Shown here: positions 11,199-21,035 of the stretch, piece by piece | Layout of the letters: each line of letters opens with the position of its first letter | Numbering within the stretch: the first letter of the stretch is position 1 | Assembly (NCBI GenBank): GCA_010094045.1 | Contig: ML986628.1 | Coordinates: forward strand, 124,001-188,000 | Direction: 5' to 3' | Length of the DNA stretch: 64,000 bases | From: Lojkania enalia | Lineage: Eukaryota > Ascomycota > Dothideomycetes > Pleosporales | Notes under the pieces: generated by a model | What the model saw: only the letters and a program-made list of their open reading frames with translations | What the model was told of the DNA's origin: nothing | Database searches by the model: none | Position numbers and translations under genes: made by a program

Positions 11199-13735
11199 TC
11201 ATCGCTCATCCTCACTATCCCAGTCCAATTCCTCATCCTCCATCTCCATCGCTTCTTTGATATACTGGCTTGCCTTGGGATCCAAATTTAGAGCGATCGT
11301 AAAATGCCGAATCGCACTCTGCCGCTCTCCAATCTTCTTGTACGTCTTGCCAAGCAAGAAGTGCACGTTGGGGTCGTCGGGCGCTACGTCTTTGAGGTAT
11401 TCAAGGTCCTTAAGTGCCTCGTGCGGCGAGTCAAGTTTGAGATGGATCTGGGCCTTGCGGAAACGAGCGAGGTTGTTACGAGGCTCGAGGTTGACAGCGG
11501 TCTGGTATTGCACGAGCGCAGCAGGTGCCTTCTTCATACGATCAAGCACCTAGGGCAGTGAGCACACCTTCATCGTCAGAAGTAAGTCATTTTTGAGCTC
11601 ACCGATCCAATATTGACGGCTAGAAGCGCGTTGGTCGGGTTGATCTGTGCAGCTGCCCGATAATGCTTCTCCGCCACGTCATACTTGCCCATCTTCTCAT
11701 ATACCTGGCCAAGACCATACCAGCCATTGTAATGTCTATTGTCTGCGCCGATCGCACAGCGGTATGCAAATAGCGCCTTGTCGTACTCCTCATTAGTCAC
11801 GTGTTCATGGCCTTGTAGTGTAAATGCGTAGGCAAACTTGGGGTCCAGCTGCGTTGCGCGGTTAAAGCACTTGATTGCCTGGTCATGTTCTCGCTGGAGG
11901 GAGAATGCATTTCCTAGAGCACACCAAGCCTGTGGAGAGAGCCGGTCCTGGTCAACTAGGGTATGAGCGAGGTAGGCGAGATCTGTCTCCTTCTTTAATT
12001 GCCATAGAACGTTGGAAAAAACTTCCATATCCTCCATGTACGACGGCGCTTTGTCTCGTATCCGTTGGAACACTCTCTCGGCTTCGGTGTACATCAGACG
12101 CTCGTAGTACGCTTTGCCAACTTGTGCAAGCACCCACGGAGTCTCTCGTTGCTGCGTTGGTATGGTAGTGAACGCCTCTAGAGCTTGTGCACACTGGAAT
12201 CGACTAAGGTATGCATATCCTGTGCCAATTTTGAGAAGAAGATCCAGGATCCAGTTCAAGGCTTCCTGTTCCCGTCCCGAATCGATTGGCTGGGCCATTT
12301 TTGGTGGCGGAGCATTTCCGGCTGCGGCACTCGCTGGCCTTGACTCTGGTTTCGTGGATTGATCCGAGATCTCGACAGGAGGTTTCCTGTTCCCGCTCAC
12401 AACTCGCCCCATCGTTGACATCGACCCACCCTTTTGCCCCTTGGTTCCAGTAGCCTTCGCCTTCCTCAATTCACGACGCTCTTTGGTCTCTGGGTCCCTG
12501 CTCGTTGCAGCCTGTAACCTACTCGCCGATGGCCGTATCTGACTAATTGAATTTAACAGCCTGACACTTCTCCTAGGTGGGGCGGCTGCTGGATCTTGCG
12601 GCACGGCGGATTGATGGTGCATTGAATGTCCAGAAACGTTCCTCTTATGACCATTTTGCCCTATCGGCCTCGGTATCTCCGTGGCGTCAGAACTCTCTGA
12701 CCCCATTTTGAGCCTGGTTCGGGTCGTTATTGGTCGCATTTTCGGCGGCTCTTCCGTGGCATTGAAAGTTTGCACTCTCGTTTTCTTTCCCGGCGGATAA
12801 GGCACTTCTATTCCCTGGTCATGCAGAACTGGTCCACCTGCGTCACTCATCATCATATCGTCATCAGGAATATTCTGTCCATTAGAGGTCGGCGTGTCCA
12901 TGTCCGGGTAGGCGGAACCAACATTAACATTCGGAGGAGGGATGCTGCCGTTAAGTTTCGAGAGAAGATTAGAGCCTCCGAGGTTGAGCCCAACATCGCC
13001 TCCAGTCCGGACCGAGGGATTGAACGGGTCAATCTCCGGGGCTGAAACGAAAGGATTACGGGCCTCAAAACTCTCTTGCGAGACAAAAGGATCGCTACTA
13101 TTGCCGTTGGACACCGAGTGGGACGTGGCGGCGAGAATTTCAGGCGTAATCTTGAATATGTTCATAGGACGTACGAAAGCGCCAATGTCGCAGAGGTCGG
13201 TGAAGGCGTCCCATAGGAGAGGGTTGAGCTTTAGCGCTTCGATGTAGTAGTCGACGGCCTTCTTGGTGTCGCCGTGGGCATTCCAGAGCTTTCCAAGGAG
13301 ACAATAGCAGGCGGCGGCATCCGGGATGTGTCGCCTCGAGATATCGGAGTGCTTATCTGGGATTTCCGTCAGTACAGGGTACAGATGACCTCTCGAGCAC
13401 ACGGTGGGGCGCTTACTCCAATGGTTCCTGCCCGCCCAATTACCCCGGGCTTTCTCGAGAGCATAGGCACCCTCCTGGAACCTGTCGAGCCCTAGACATG
13501 CTTGCGCGAACACGAATGCACACCCTAAATGCTGCGTCTTTCCTCTAGAATAATCGTAAGCCGCTTTGTACCTGCCAAGCCGGAGGTTGCAGAGTGCTAT
13601 TAGATGTGCAGAATCGGGGTCGTGCGGTTGCAGGCGGCCTGCTAGGAAGAGGGCATTCTCGAGGAAGCTGTTGTCTAGCGAGTAGTATATGGACTGTCGG
13701 AGGAGTGCAGGTACACCCGCTGGTTGGGGCGCCAT
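11199..13735 (-). CDS. CDC27: Anaphase-promoting complex subunit Cdc27/APC3 (BimA)
   Basis: Scaffold TPR subunit of the APC/C ubiquitin ligase, which drives anaphase and mitotic exit; it binds the IR tail of Cdc20/Cdh1 co-activators. Exons 13735-13417, 13356-11603 and 11549-11199 give 807 aa. Intron 1 (60 nt, GTAAGC...CCCAG) could be read through in frame but inserts a non-conserved stretch. Intron 2 (53 nt, GTGAGC...CCTAG) joins NIGS to VLDRMKKAP, where family members are conserved. The N-terminal part (LLRQSIYYSLDNSFLENALFLA) and first TPRs match APC3. A Ser/Pro-rich linker (about 200-450) follows, then a C-terminal TPR array with repeats such as WCALGNAFSLQREHDQAIKCFNRA. The length is typical for filamentous fungi. 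The start is 497 bases from the oppositely transcribed SND2. Function in vivo is inferred from the family. Confidence 0.95.
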
Positions 13736-14232
13736 GGTCGCCGCGGCGACGGTAGTGGTGAGTCGGAAGGCCTAGGAGCAGCGTGAATCAAGATCCCGCA
13801 AATGAAGGCAGAGCAACAGTGCAGGTGGTGAGGGAGCCGTGTGCAGGGGTGGAGGCGGTGGGTTGCGAGGGTGCGGGCGTGCCTAGGTACAAGGTTAGAG
13901 GTTGGAGCAAAAGGATGTTGTGGAAAGAACGCAATGCAGCGTACACGGCGGGGAGAGCGACAGAACTCAGTCCTCGTGACTGGCTTCTGGATTCGCAGTG
14001 CCGGGCCTTAGTGTCCCCAGGCAGGACTCCATGGGTTCGTAGGATTGGAGGTGAAGGTGCGGCGGTGGATGAAGATGTAGTCGTGAAGCTCCGTCGCGCC
14101 TGCCAATGTTGTGGTCTGGCGAGTAGGACGCACGGGCCGCAGCACCCAACCACAACCACCTGCACCACAAAGAGGCGGGCGCTAGCTTAGCAGCCACCCA
14201 CCTTCACCTCCACTACTCTCCTCAATTTCGCC
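13736..14232. promoter_or_regulatory. Shared divergent promoter CDC27 / SND2
   Basis: The 497 bases between the ATG codons of CDC27 (minus) and SND2 (plus) must hold both promoters and leaders. Frames across it are antisense or chance frames. The stretch just before the SND2 ATG (14190-14232) is pyrimidine-rich (CACCTTCACCTCCACTACTC), as is common near fungal transcription starts. No specific factor site is claimed. Confidence 0.5.
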
Positions 14233-15003
14233 ATGGCCCAGGTATGTCCAATGTTTGAATCCATTCCTTCACACTATCTGCCCTTTTGGGCTTTGATTCA
14301 TGGTAAACACTTGTCATTGCGCACCATGCCTTGCTCCTCTCAACCTCATCTTTTCTAGTCCAGGCGACGCCAGATCAACACTGGAAAACCCCCATAAAGG
14401 CCCACACATCTAACATGCAACCCCCCTAGAAAGCCGCTAAGACCCTCGCCTTTCGCAACACGGCACGCCTCAACCAGACCCTTTACGCAACCATCACCAT
14501 CCACCTCCTCTTCTGGCTGCTGCGCGCCTTGCTCTTCCGCTCCAGCTTCACCCGCAAATCACTAGCCTTCTACCTCCTATTTTCCGCCCCGCAGCTATTC
14601 ATCCAATTCCAATTTGAGCGTATCAGCCGGCCAACCTACAACGCGGACGGGGTTGTGAAGCGCAGCGGCGAAGACCTTGAAGCCAAAGGCTTGACAGAGT
14701 ACATGTGGGATGTCCTGTATTGGACGTATGGGTGTGTGATATTGGCTGCGGTGCTAGGCGATTGGGCGTGGTGGGCTTGGGTACGTAGGATAATGCCTTT
14801 TACCGGCAACGATGAAATTGCACGAGAACGACGCGGGCTGATGATATTAGGGCATAATTCCGTTGTACTCGGTCTATCTAGCTTATACGACTTATGCAGG
14901 CATGCGAGGCGGTTATACCGATGCGGCGGGCGTCCCGCAATCAACTAGCAAGCGGCAACAAAAATTGGAGAAGCGCGGTGGGCAGAAGGTACAGTATCGA
15001 TAA
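14233..15003 (+). CDS. SND2: SRP-independent ER targeting protein SND2 (TMEM208 family)
   Basis: Small multi-pass ER membrane protein of the SND pathway, which helps deliver membrane proteins to the translocon independently of SRP. Exons 14233-14241, 14430-14780 and 14851-15003 give 170 aa, close to human TMEM208 (173) and yeast Snd2 (197). The first exon encodes only Met-Ala-Gln before a 188-nt intron (GTATGT...CCTAG). The second intron is 70 nt (GTACGT...ATTAG). The family signature LTEYMWDVLYWTY is present, with hydrophobic segments near residues 20-38, 45-62 and around the second splice site. The C-terminus ends in the basic KRQQKLEKRGGQKVQYR tail typical of fungal members; it is only reached with this splicing, because read-through goes into unrelated sequence. 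Confidence 0.93.
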
Positions 15004-15377
15004 TGGACTTGGCATTTGGTTGTCACCCATGTCAAAACATGCGGCTACCGCTACTATTACTGGAAGAGGCCAGCGAGTGCATTGATTCATGTGCCAGATT
15101 TGGGATGGCAATGAACTCGGGGAAGCCGATGTTTGTGGAGCTTGCGCGACAGGAGGGGAAGCGATGCATACCGTAAACTCGTCTGAATATGCTAGCCTTG
15201 GTCTGCATCTGACACGCTCATGATGAATGCACGTAGCATCAAGTCGAAGCAAAAGATAGCGTTAAAAGAATCGAAGCCCTGAAAGCGCCTCGAAGCATGC
15301 TATGTACCATACAAGGCGCCTCCACATGTATGTTACAGAAATGTACAGAGTAACGTATAGTACAGTCATTCAATATC
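15004..15377. other. Convergent 3' interval between SND2 and mS45
   Basis: The stop codons of SND2 (plus) and the mS45 gene (minus) face each other across 374 bases. Both 3' UTRs and terminators must lie here. No gene or motif was recognised. Confidence 0.5.
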
Positions 15378-16764
15378 TCACGCCTCTACCTTTGTGGGAA
15401 TCTTGACCTGTCCCTTCTTACGGTCTTCATGCGGGAATCCATATCTCCAACCAACGCCCTTGTAGCTCCTCTCGCTCTTTCCAACAGCTTCAGCGTTAAT
15501 ATTCTGAATCACATAGTCCCATCTTCGCTGTGGCACTGTCCTGAGGGCCGCCTCCTCGGCCTCCTTCTTCTGCGCTTCCTTTTTCTTCTTTGCCTGCTCA
15601 GCCGCAAACCGGTTCTCTGCAAGCTGTCTACGTTGTTCGAAGCTAAGGCCTGAGGCAAGCTCGCGTTCGGCCTGGACAAGCTCTGGGTGGGGGATGCGGT
15701 CGTCCGCTGGAAGGAGGTTGTTGTCAAAAGCTTTGCCGGCATCAGCGCGGGTAAATTGACGAGATTCGGCGACAGGTACGAAAAGCTGTTGACGGGTTGC
15801 GGGATGCACAGGAAGATCGTTAATGGGCTCATGGTTAATAGGCCGTTTGCCCTTATTCCCAGGAAGGGATGGGTCAATATAAGGTGTGGTAGGAACCATG
15901 GCGAGGACTGCTTTCGAGTACGGAGCAGCGAGTGTTTTGCCCTGCCAAAATTCAGTATGCGTTTCTAATGCGAGAGGGGCAAACGTGGAGGTTTTTTTTT
16001 CAAGTATCAGAAAGAGCATAGTATGTGTTGTAACCATATAGAGTGTCTTAAAGACTAATCGAATTGTATATAGTCTCATCATAGTGTATGTATCTAGAAA
16101 AGTAGGGTAGAGAACGTACCTGGGCAATCCACTCCTTCTCCATCTGCTTTAGTCTTACCACAGCTCCGACGCGCTCGTTGCTCACTCCAAACTCCACGCT
16201 AGCCAGGGACACCGTCGCCCCGTCCCTCTTCACGCGCTGGTATATCGCCTCTCTTAGCTCCTCGCTCAGCACCGGCTGGCTTCGAAAATACTTGTTCAAT
16301 GGAAACGGCCGAAGATCAGATGTCGTCTCAGGAGGAAGTGGTTCCTCTGCCTCTACCTCTGCCTTCTTAGCTTGCTCATCCCTCCGAGCGGCCATCTCAA
16401 GCTCGTCCCCCGCCTCCTGTCCTTCGATTGGCTGCTCCCCTTCCTTCTCAGATTCTCCCTCTTCCTTCTTTGTAGCTACTTTGTCGAGCTCCGGTCGCTT
16501 TCTCCGCCATCCTGGTGCTGCTCGAACGAGATTTCCATATTTGTCGTATGCACCAAGGTAGTTAGTGGAGTCAAGTAGAGGCTGTTTAAGACTAGCTCCG
16601 GGACCATTCAACCATTCATAAAATTCACGCCGTCTCAAGGTAGCTTGTCGACATGATGTCTGTGAAAATTCATGTGCTATGCTCCCTAGCTTCAAGGTGG
16701 ACCGAGGTTGTCGGACGGAGAAGAGAGGGGAAGTAATGTTCGAGGAGTGTAATCGCGGAGGCAT
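15378..16764 (-). CDS. Mitochondrial small-subunit ribosomal protein mS45 (Bot1p family)
   Basis: Fungal-type mitoribosomal small-subunit protein, the family annotated 'eukaryotic mitochondrial regulator protein' (Pfam Bot1p; S. pombe Bot1, yeast Mrps35). Exons 16764-16120 and 15941-15378 give 402 aa. The 178-nt intron (GTACGT...GGCAG) joins EKEWIAQ to GKTLAAPYSKAVLAM, a family-conserved junction. Residues 1-50 are basic and Ser/Arg-rich, as in a mitochondrial presequence. Conserved blocks include FPLNKYFRSQPVLSEELRE, GVSNERVGAVVRLKQMEKEW and HEPINDLPVHPATRQQLFVP. A charged Glu/Lys region lies between presequence and core. The ATG at 16764 was chosen because the 86 residues upstream in the open frame do not look like a presequence and MPPRLHSS does. 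The protein should assemble into the matrix ribosome; that is known for the family, not shown here. Confidence 0.92.
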
Positions 16765-18143
16765 GGTATATTGATATTTAATGCTAGTGCATCGAGATAG
16801 AAGGTCAAGACCAGGAATGAGCGTGGTGGGACGATGGTGTTGATATCCAAAATGCTGAAGCTCCAGCGCAGAAAAGACGCGCCAAGCCGACCGGGGTCTG
16901 TCACGTGGTATCGCCAAGGTTCCATGGATCAATGTTGCAGCGCATAATTGCCGGCCATCCTGCCCGTCTAGAACACTGCGTCTTGGACGTGTTCCTGCTT
17001 CTGGAATGGAGTACTCAGACAAGGATCGGCATGTTTCGTTACTCAGGAACGGTTGCGTCGCTGCAGGGCGTCGTCACCTCACATGGGCTTCATCTAGATC
17101 ATTCTCTGTCTTTGCGCTGAGACATGACTTTTATTAAGTGCTGCTAAGGGGGTTCCACTCTATAGCACCAGATATAACTGGCCTAAAAACCGTTGTCGAA
17201 GTGCTCAATAAAGAGATGTGGCAAACGAAAACACCAAGGTCGGTCCTAGTAAATGCTTGTAAATAGACCGAGGGGGAAAAAAAAATGCTGTAAGGACAGG
17301 ATATCTCCTAGCTCCTAAAATGCCGTGGAGCGTAAAAACGCACGCTTCTAAAGTGACCAATGACCCGAGAATTTCCGCAAGACAAATGAAATATACCACA
17401 ATCAAATAACCGCCATGCAAGCGAAAACCAAGGACAACTGAGGTCTGCTCAACCAAAGTGTAATCCAGCCATGCGCATCCGAGTGTGGTAGCGCCGTACT
17501 ATGAGTGCAAGGCCATAAATGAACAACTCCGTCGCAGATGAACAGACAGCCGAAGGAAACCAGCCACGACCGGCCCTGGTGCCATCGAGGTGATGGGGAG
17601 AAGCGAACAATAGACTCCAAGAATCCACAGCGTAAATGCCTTTACATATGCGCACCTTCTCCATCCCATGCAATACTCCCGCGATACCTGCTTTTCCGAA
17701 TCCCCCGACCAGACCAAGCAGGGAAAACGATGGACAAATGCAACCCAAAGGATGCACCAACATGACAAGAAGGGAAACCCTGAGCAACTCCTATACTCCC
17801 GCTCCGAGCGAATCCTGTAATCAACCCAACGCAAAAGGGGGAATCATCGCTGTATGCTCGAAATGAAGCCCACCTCCACCGGGAGTAGCGGCCCGATAGA
17901 AGCTTTTCACGCCAGAACCCATGCCATTGTTTGTAGAAGAAATGAAGCAAAACCAGGGAAAAACAAAAACAAAAAAAAAAAATTTAAAAAAAAAAAAACA
18001 AAACACCTCGCAATGACAAAAATGACAGGATATAACGCAACAACGGACAAGACAAATAATTCGCACGCGCACAGTGATCGGTACTCCTGTAACTCCAATG
18101 ACATCACTCGTGACGGCGTATCAGATCCGGTTCGTCAACCTCT
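16765..18143. other. Intergenic: mS45 promoter and WHI3 3' region
   Basis: About 1.4 kb between two minus-strand genes. A long A-rich run (17958-18003, T-rich on the transcribed strand) lies within 200 bases of the WHI3 stop, in the expected 3' UTR. The 17.2-17.9 kb stretch has many short frames on both strands but no recognisable protein motif. Confidence 0.45.
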
Positions 18144-19874
18144 TCAGCGTCCCATCATATACGCAGAGTAACCTCCCATGCTGCCAAATCCATTGCCGGA
18201 TACACTGGCGGCCAGGGATTGGGTTCGAATAGGACTAGCCAGCTCGTTTCCTCCCATTCCAAAACCGCCGTTGGAGTACATGCCAAAGGATGAGGTACCG
18301 TTCGCATGGCCTGGAGTGGAAAGGCCCGGAGGAGCCGAGAGGCCTGGAGGAGGGCCGGTGGCTGTAGAGAAGCCTGGTGGAGCAGCAACATTGCCGCCAA
18401 ACCCTGGTACTGCGGTCGTGGGGGTGATCGAGGAGGCGGGTCCCATACTGGTGGATTGGCCTGATCGGACGCCGAGCGGGTTTTTGGAAAAGCTGAGTCG
18501 AATGCCGCCCTTGACACTGTTATGCAACGGTTGACCGTAGAGTTCATTCAACGCCTTTGTTGCAAAAGAAACGTCTTCGAATTCGACAAAGCACATGGGT
18601 CCGTTTTGCTTAGTCCGGAAGCAGAGTCGTTTGTACCCACGTTGCTTGGAAAAGATGGCCTTGAGCTCATCCTCCGACGTATCGATTGGCAAATTTCCGA
18701 CATACAGAGTATTACAAGGGGGGTTCTGGTCAGCTGGATTGACTGGTGGATAATTATGCCTAGAAAAGTGCTGTGTATATTGCTGATAGCTGGCGTTGGG
18801 GCCAAGGTTGTTGAGCGCAGAGGGAATGGAGTGAGGCGACATTGCAGAGAGCGCCGTGGCCGGGGATTGCATTGTTGCAGCGGATCGGGGCGATGCATAG
18901 CTTTGGATAGGTGGCGAGCTCATTCCATTAACACCGTTGGTGTTAAGTGATAACGAAGAGAACCTGGAGACTGGAATGGCCGAATTCGGGGTTCGTCGAG
19001 AGAGGCTGGGATGAACGGTCGACCCACCCGTGGCAAATCCAATTGATTCTTTCAAAAGACCCTCGTCATCATCGGCTTCATCGTTGATGACGGATTTCCC
19101 CAAGTTGCGATGGCTAAAAGACGTAGTGACAGGTGACGTGGGGGAAAATAAGTTCTGGACCGGAAATTCCCCGTTGCCAAGACCCGGGGTTCCGTTCGGA
19201 GGAGACATCTTCTCCATGTTCTGAAAGGTGCCATTGAATCGTGACGATTGTCGTCCATTAGCCGTGGAGCTAGGGATGCCAGAAGAAGTGGAGATGGATC
19301 CCTGTCTGACCGGCCCGTTGTCGACTGTATTCCGCCTTGAACCGATCGCTCCTGGGTTGGCGTCCGGCACCAGCTCTACGATGATGTTGGCGTCATTGGT
19401 AGCGTTTCTCTTGCCGTTGAGTAAGTCGCGCGCCTCCTTTGCGCCCTCCATGGACTTGAATCGAGCTATCGCGGATGCGAATCCCTTGTCTTCCGGATAT
19501 TTGGAAATGCTAACGACTTCGCAATCGATGAGATCTTTTGCGAAAAGAAGAATGTTCCGGACGGCGGCGCTGTCGCTATTGCTCGGCAACCTACGCAAAA
19601 AGATGGCGGGGGTTGTTTTTGGCTCGGGACTAGGCTCGCTTTCGCTGAGGGAGAGCAAGGAAAGGCCGTTCTTCTCGGAGATCCTGCCGTTTCCTATGGG
19701 CGCAGGCATGTTGTAGGTATGCGCCGTAGAAAAGACGTCGGCCGTCATAGTGTTCTGGGATGCGAAAGGCTGCTTCGGCGGAGAGGACGAGGTAGAGCTG
19801 AACGAGCCGTGCATGAACGGGCTATTGGAGAGATTCGAGGGACTCGTACTGCTCGGACTCGGCCCACCGGCCAT
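18144..19874 (-). CDS. WHI3: Whi3-like RNA-binding protein
   Basis: Two-RRM mRNA-binding protein of the Whi3 family. Yeast Whi3 binds CLN3 mRNA and restrains G1 entry; in filamentous fungi Whi3 assembles in droplets that position cyclin and formin mRNAs. Intronless, 576 aa. A first, divergent RRM-like unit spans about 89-170 (AIFLRRLP...). The strong C-terminal RRM is at about 386-465, with RNP2 LYVGNLP, RNP1-like MCFVEFED and the family signature KGGIRLSFSKNPLGVR directly after. The rest is Ser/Asn/Pro/Gly-rich and predicted disordered, and the C-terminus is Gly/Met-rich (GGYSAYMMGR). Unlike yeast Whi3 there is no long polyQ inside the coding region; CAG/CTG repeats occur instead in the upstream flank (see 21008-21035). 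The start at 19874 is the first ATG of the open frame. Confidence 0.92.
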   Translation of the reverse strand: MAGGPSPSSTSPSNLSNSPFMHGSFSSTSSSPPKQPFASQNTMTADVFSTAHTYNMPAPIGNGRISEKNGLSLLSLSESEPSPEPKTTPAIFLRRLPSNSDSAAVRNILLFAKDLIDCEVVSISKYPEDKGFASAIARFKSMEGAKEARDLLNGKRNATNDANIIVELVPDANPGAIGSRRNTVDNGPVRQGSISTSSGIPSSTANGRQSSRFNGTFQNMEKMSPPNGTPGLGNGEFPVQNLFSPTSPVTTSFSHRNLGKSVINDEADDDEGLLKESIGFATGGSTVHPSLSRRTPNSAIPVSRFSSLSLNTNGVNGMSSPPIQSYASPRSAATMQSPATALSAMSPHSIPSALNNLGPNASYQQYTQHFSRHNYPPVNPADQNPPCNTLYVGNLPIDTSEDELKAIFSKQRGYKRLCFRTKQNGPMCFVEFEDVSFATKALNELYGQPLHNSVKGGIRLSFSKNPLGVRSGQSTSMGPASSITPTTAVPGFGGNVAAPPGFSTATGPPPGLSAPPGLSTPGHANGTSSFGMYSNGGFGMGGNELASPIRTQSLAASVSGNGFGSMGGYSAYMMGR

Positions 19875-20535
19875 GCTTTTCTTTGTCCTGCCGTTATCAC
19901 CGTGGCCGTTTTGCGGACAAAGGGTAACGATCGTGGCGAGTCGAGGCGTGCGAAGCGAGGAAATGCGAGAGATCGGAGACAGCAGGCTGGACGCAAGTGG
20001 TACGCGGAGGGAATGCCGCTGAACGCTGGCGGTCGAGGACCCGCGCCTGGGGGGTCAAACAGCTTCGAAACGTCGCAATGCCGAGTTCGAGTCCAGCACC
20101 GACGGTAGGAAGTCGCACCCGAGAGGCGACCGATTGACGCGCAAACAGAGGCAAAACCGAGCGCACCGAACAGAGTGCTACTGGCGAGAGAGTATGCGCT
20201 GCGTGTTCCCGCTGGCGACGACGATGTAGGTGTCCGTCCTGGCGTGGGAGAAGGGCGGCGCGGGCTGGGGTGTGCGAGGCAATGCGATGCGGACCGGAGA
20301 ACAAGTGATGCGATGTAGCGAGCGGCCGGGCCTGATATGAGACCTGGCCAAAGCTGCAGGAGGGAAAAAAGGAATAGCAGTCAAAGGAAGGCGGGCGCTA
20401 GGCTGGTCGGCGGGAGGGGGACGTGTGTCAAGGAATGCGCATGCAGGCGCTGCTGCTGATGATGAGTGAGGGTGGGAAATGGGTGACAAAACGGTCGGAG
20501 AGACCAATGGCCGCGAGATCTAGAAGGGATTTTGG

Positions 20536-20660
20536 NNNNNNNNNNNNNNNNNNNNNNNNNNNNNNNNNNNNNNNNNNNNNNNNNNNNNNNNNNNNNNNNN
20601 NNNNNNNNNNNNNNNNNNNNNNNNNNNNNNNNNNNNNNNNNNNNNNNNNNNNNNNNNNNN
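20536..20660. other. Assembly gap (125 N)
   Basis: A run of 125 undetermined bases between GGGATTTTGG and AGGCTGCTGC. The sequence just after it is CTG-rich, so the gap probably covers a collapsed or hard-to-sequence repeat. Its true length is unknown. Confidence 0.99.
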
Positions 20661-21007
20661 AGGCTGCTGCTGGGGCTGCTGGGCGCGCGCTCGGACGGGC
20701 GTGCGTTTCGCGCCGCTTTGTCTGCGTTGAGGGGGTTGCCTAGCGGATCGCAGCACTGGCCAATGATAAGCGCTCCGGGACCCAGCGATAGAGGCGCGCT
20801 GGTAATGCTGGTGGTGCTGGCGGGCCAGAAACCAGAGCAATCTCCTGCCCAGCGCACTCCGACCCGGCGGAATGATAATCAGCTGCCGGTCGCGCACTCG
20901 TAGCAGACCGGTCGGACGCGCGGTAATAGCAGGGAGTGCGGTGCAGGCGCAGGCACAGGAACACGCACAGGCACGGAGGAACGGGCGACGGCGACGTTGA
21001 TGATATT

Positions 21008-21035
21008 GCTGCTGCTGCTGCTGCTGCTGCTGCTG
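21008..21035. repeat. (CTG)n / (CAG)n microsatellite
   Basis: About nine uninterrupted GCT units within the region upstream of WHI3. On the minus strand one frame would read polyGln, but no supporting protein surrounds it. Confidence 0.95.

Noticed and set aside
13357..13416. Reading through the first CDC27 intron in frame
   Set aside because: The 60-nt segment has a perfect donor, branch site and acceptor, and its translation interrupts a TPR-type region with unrelated residues.
14529..14948. Unspliced 139-codon reading of SND2
   Set aside because: It misses the N-terminus and ends in unrelated sequence; splicing restores the family C-terminus KRGGQKVQYR.
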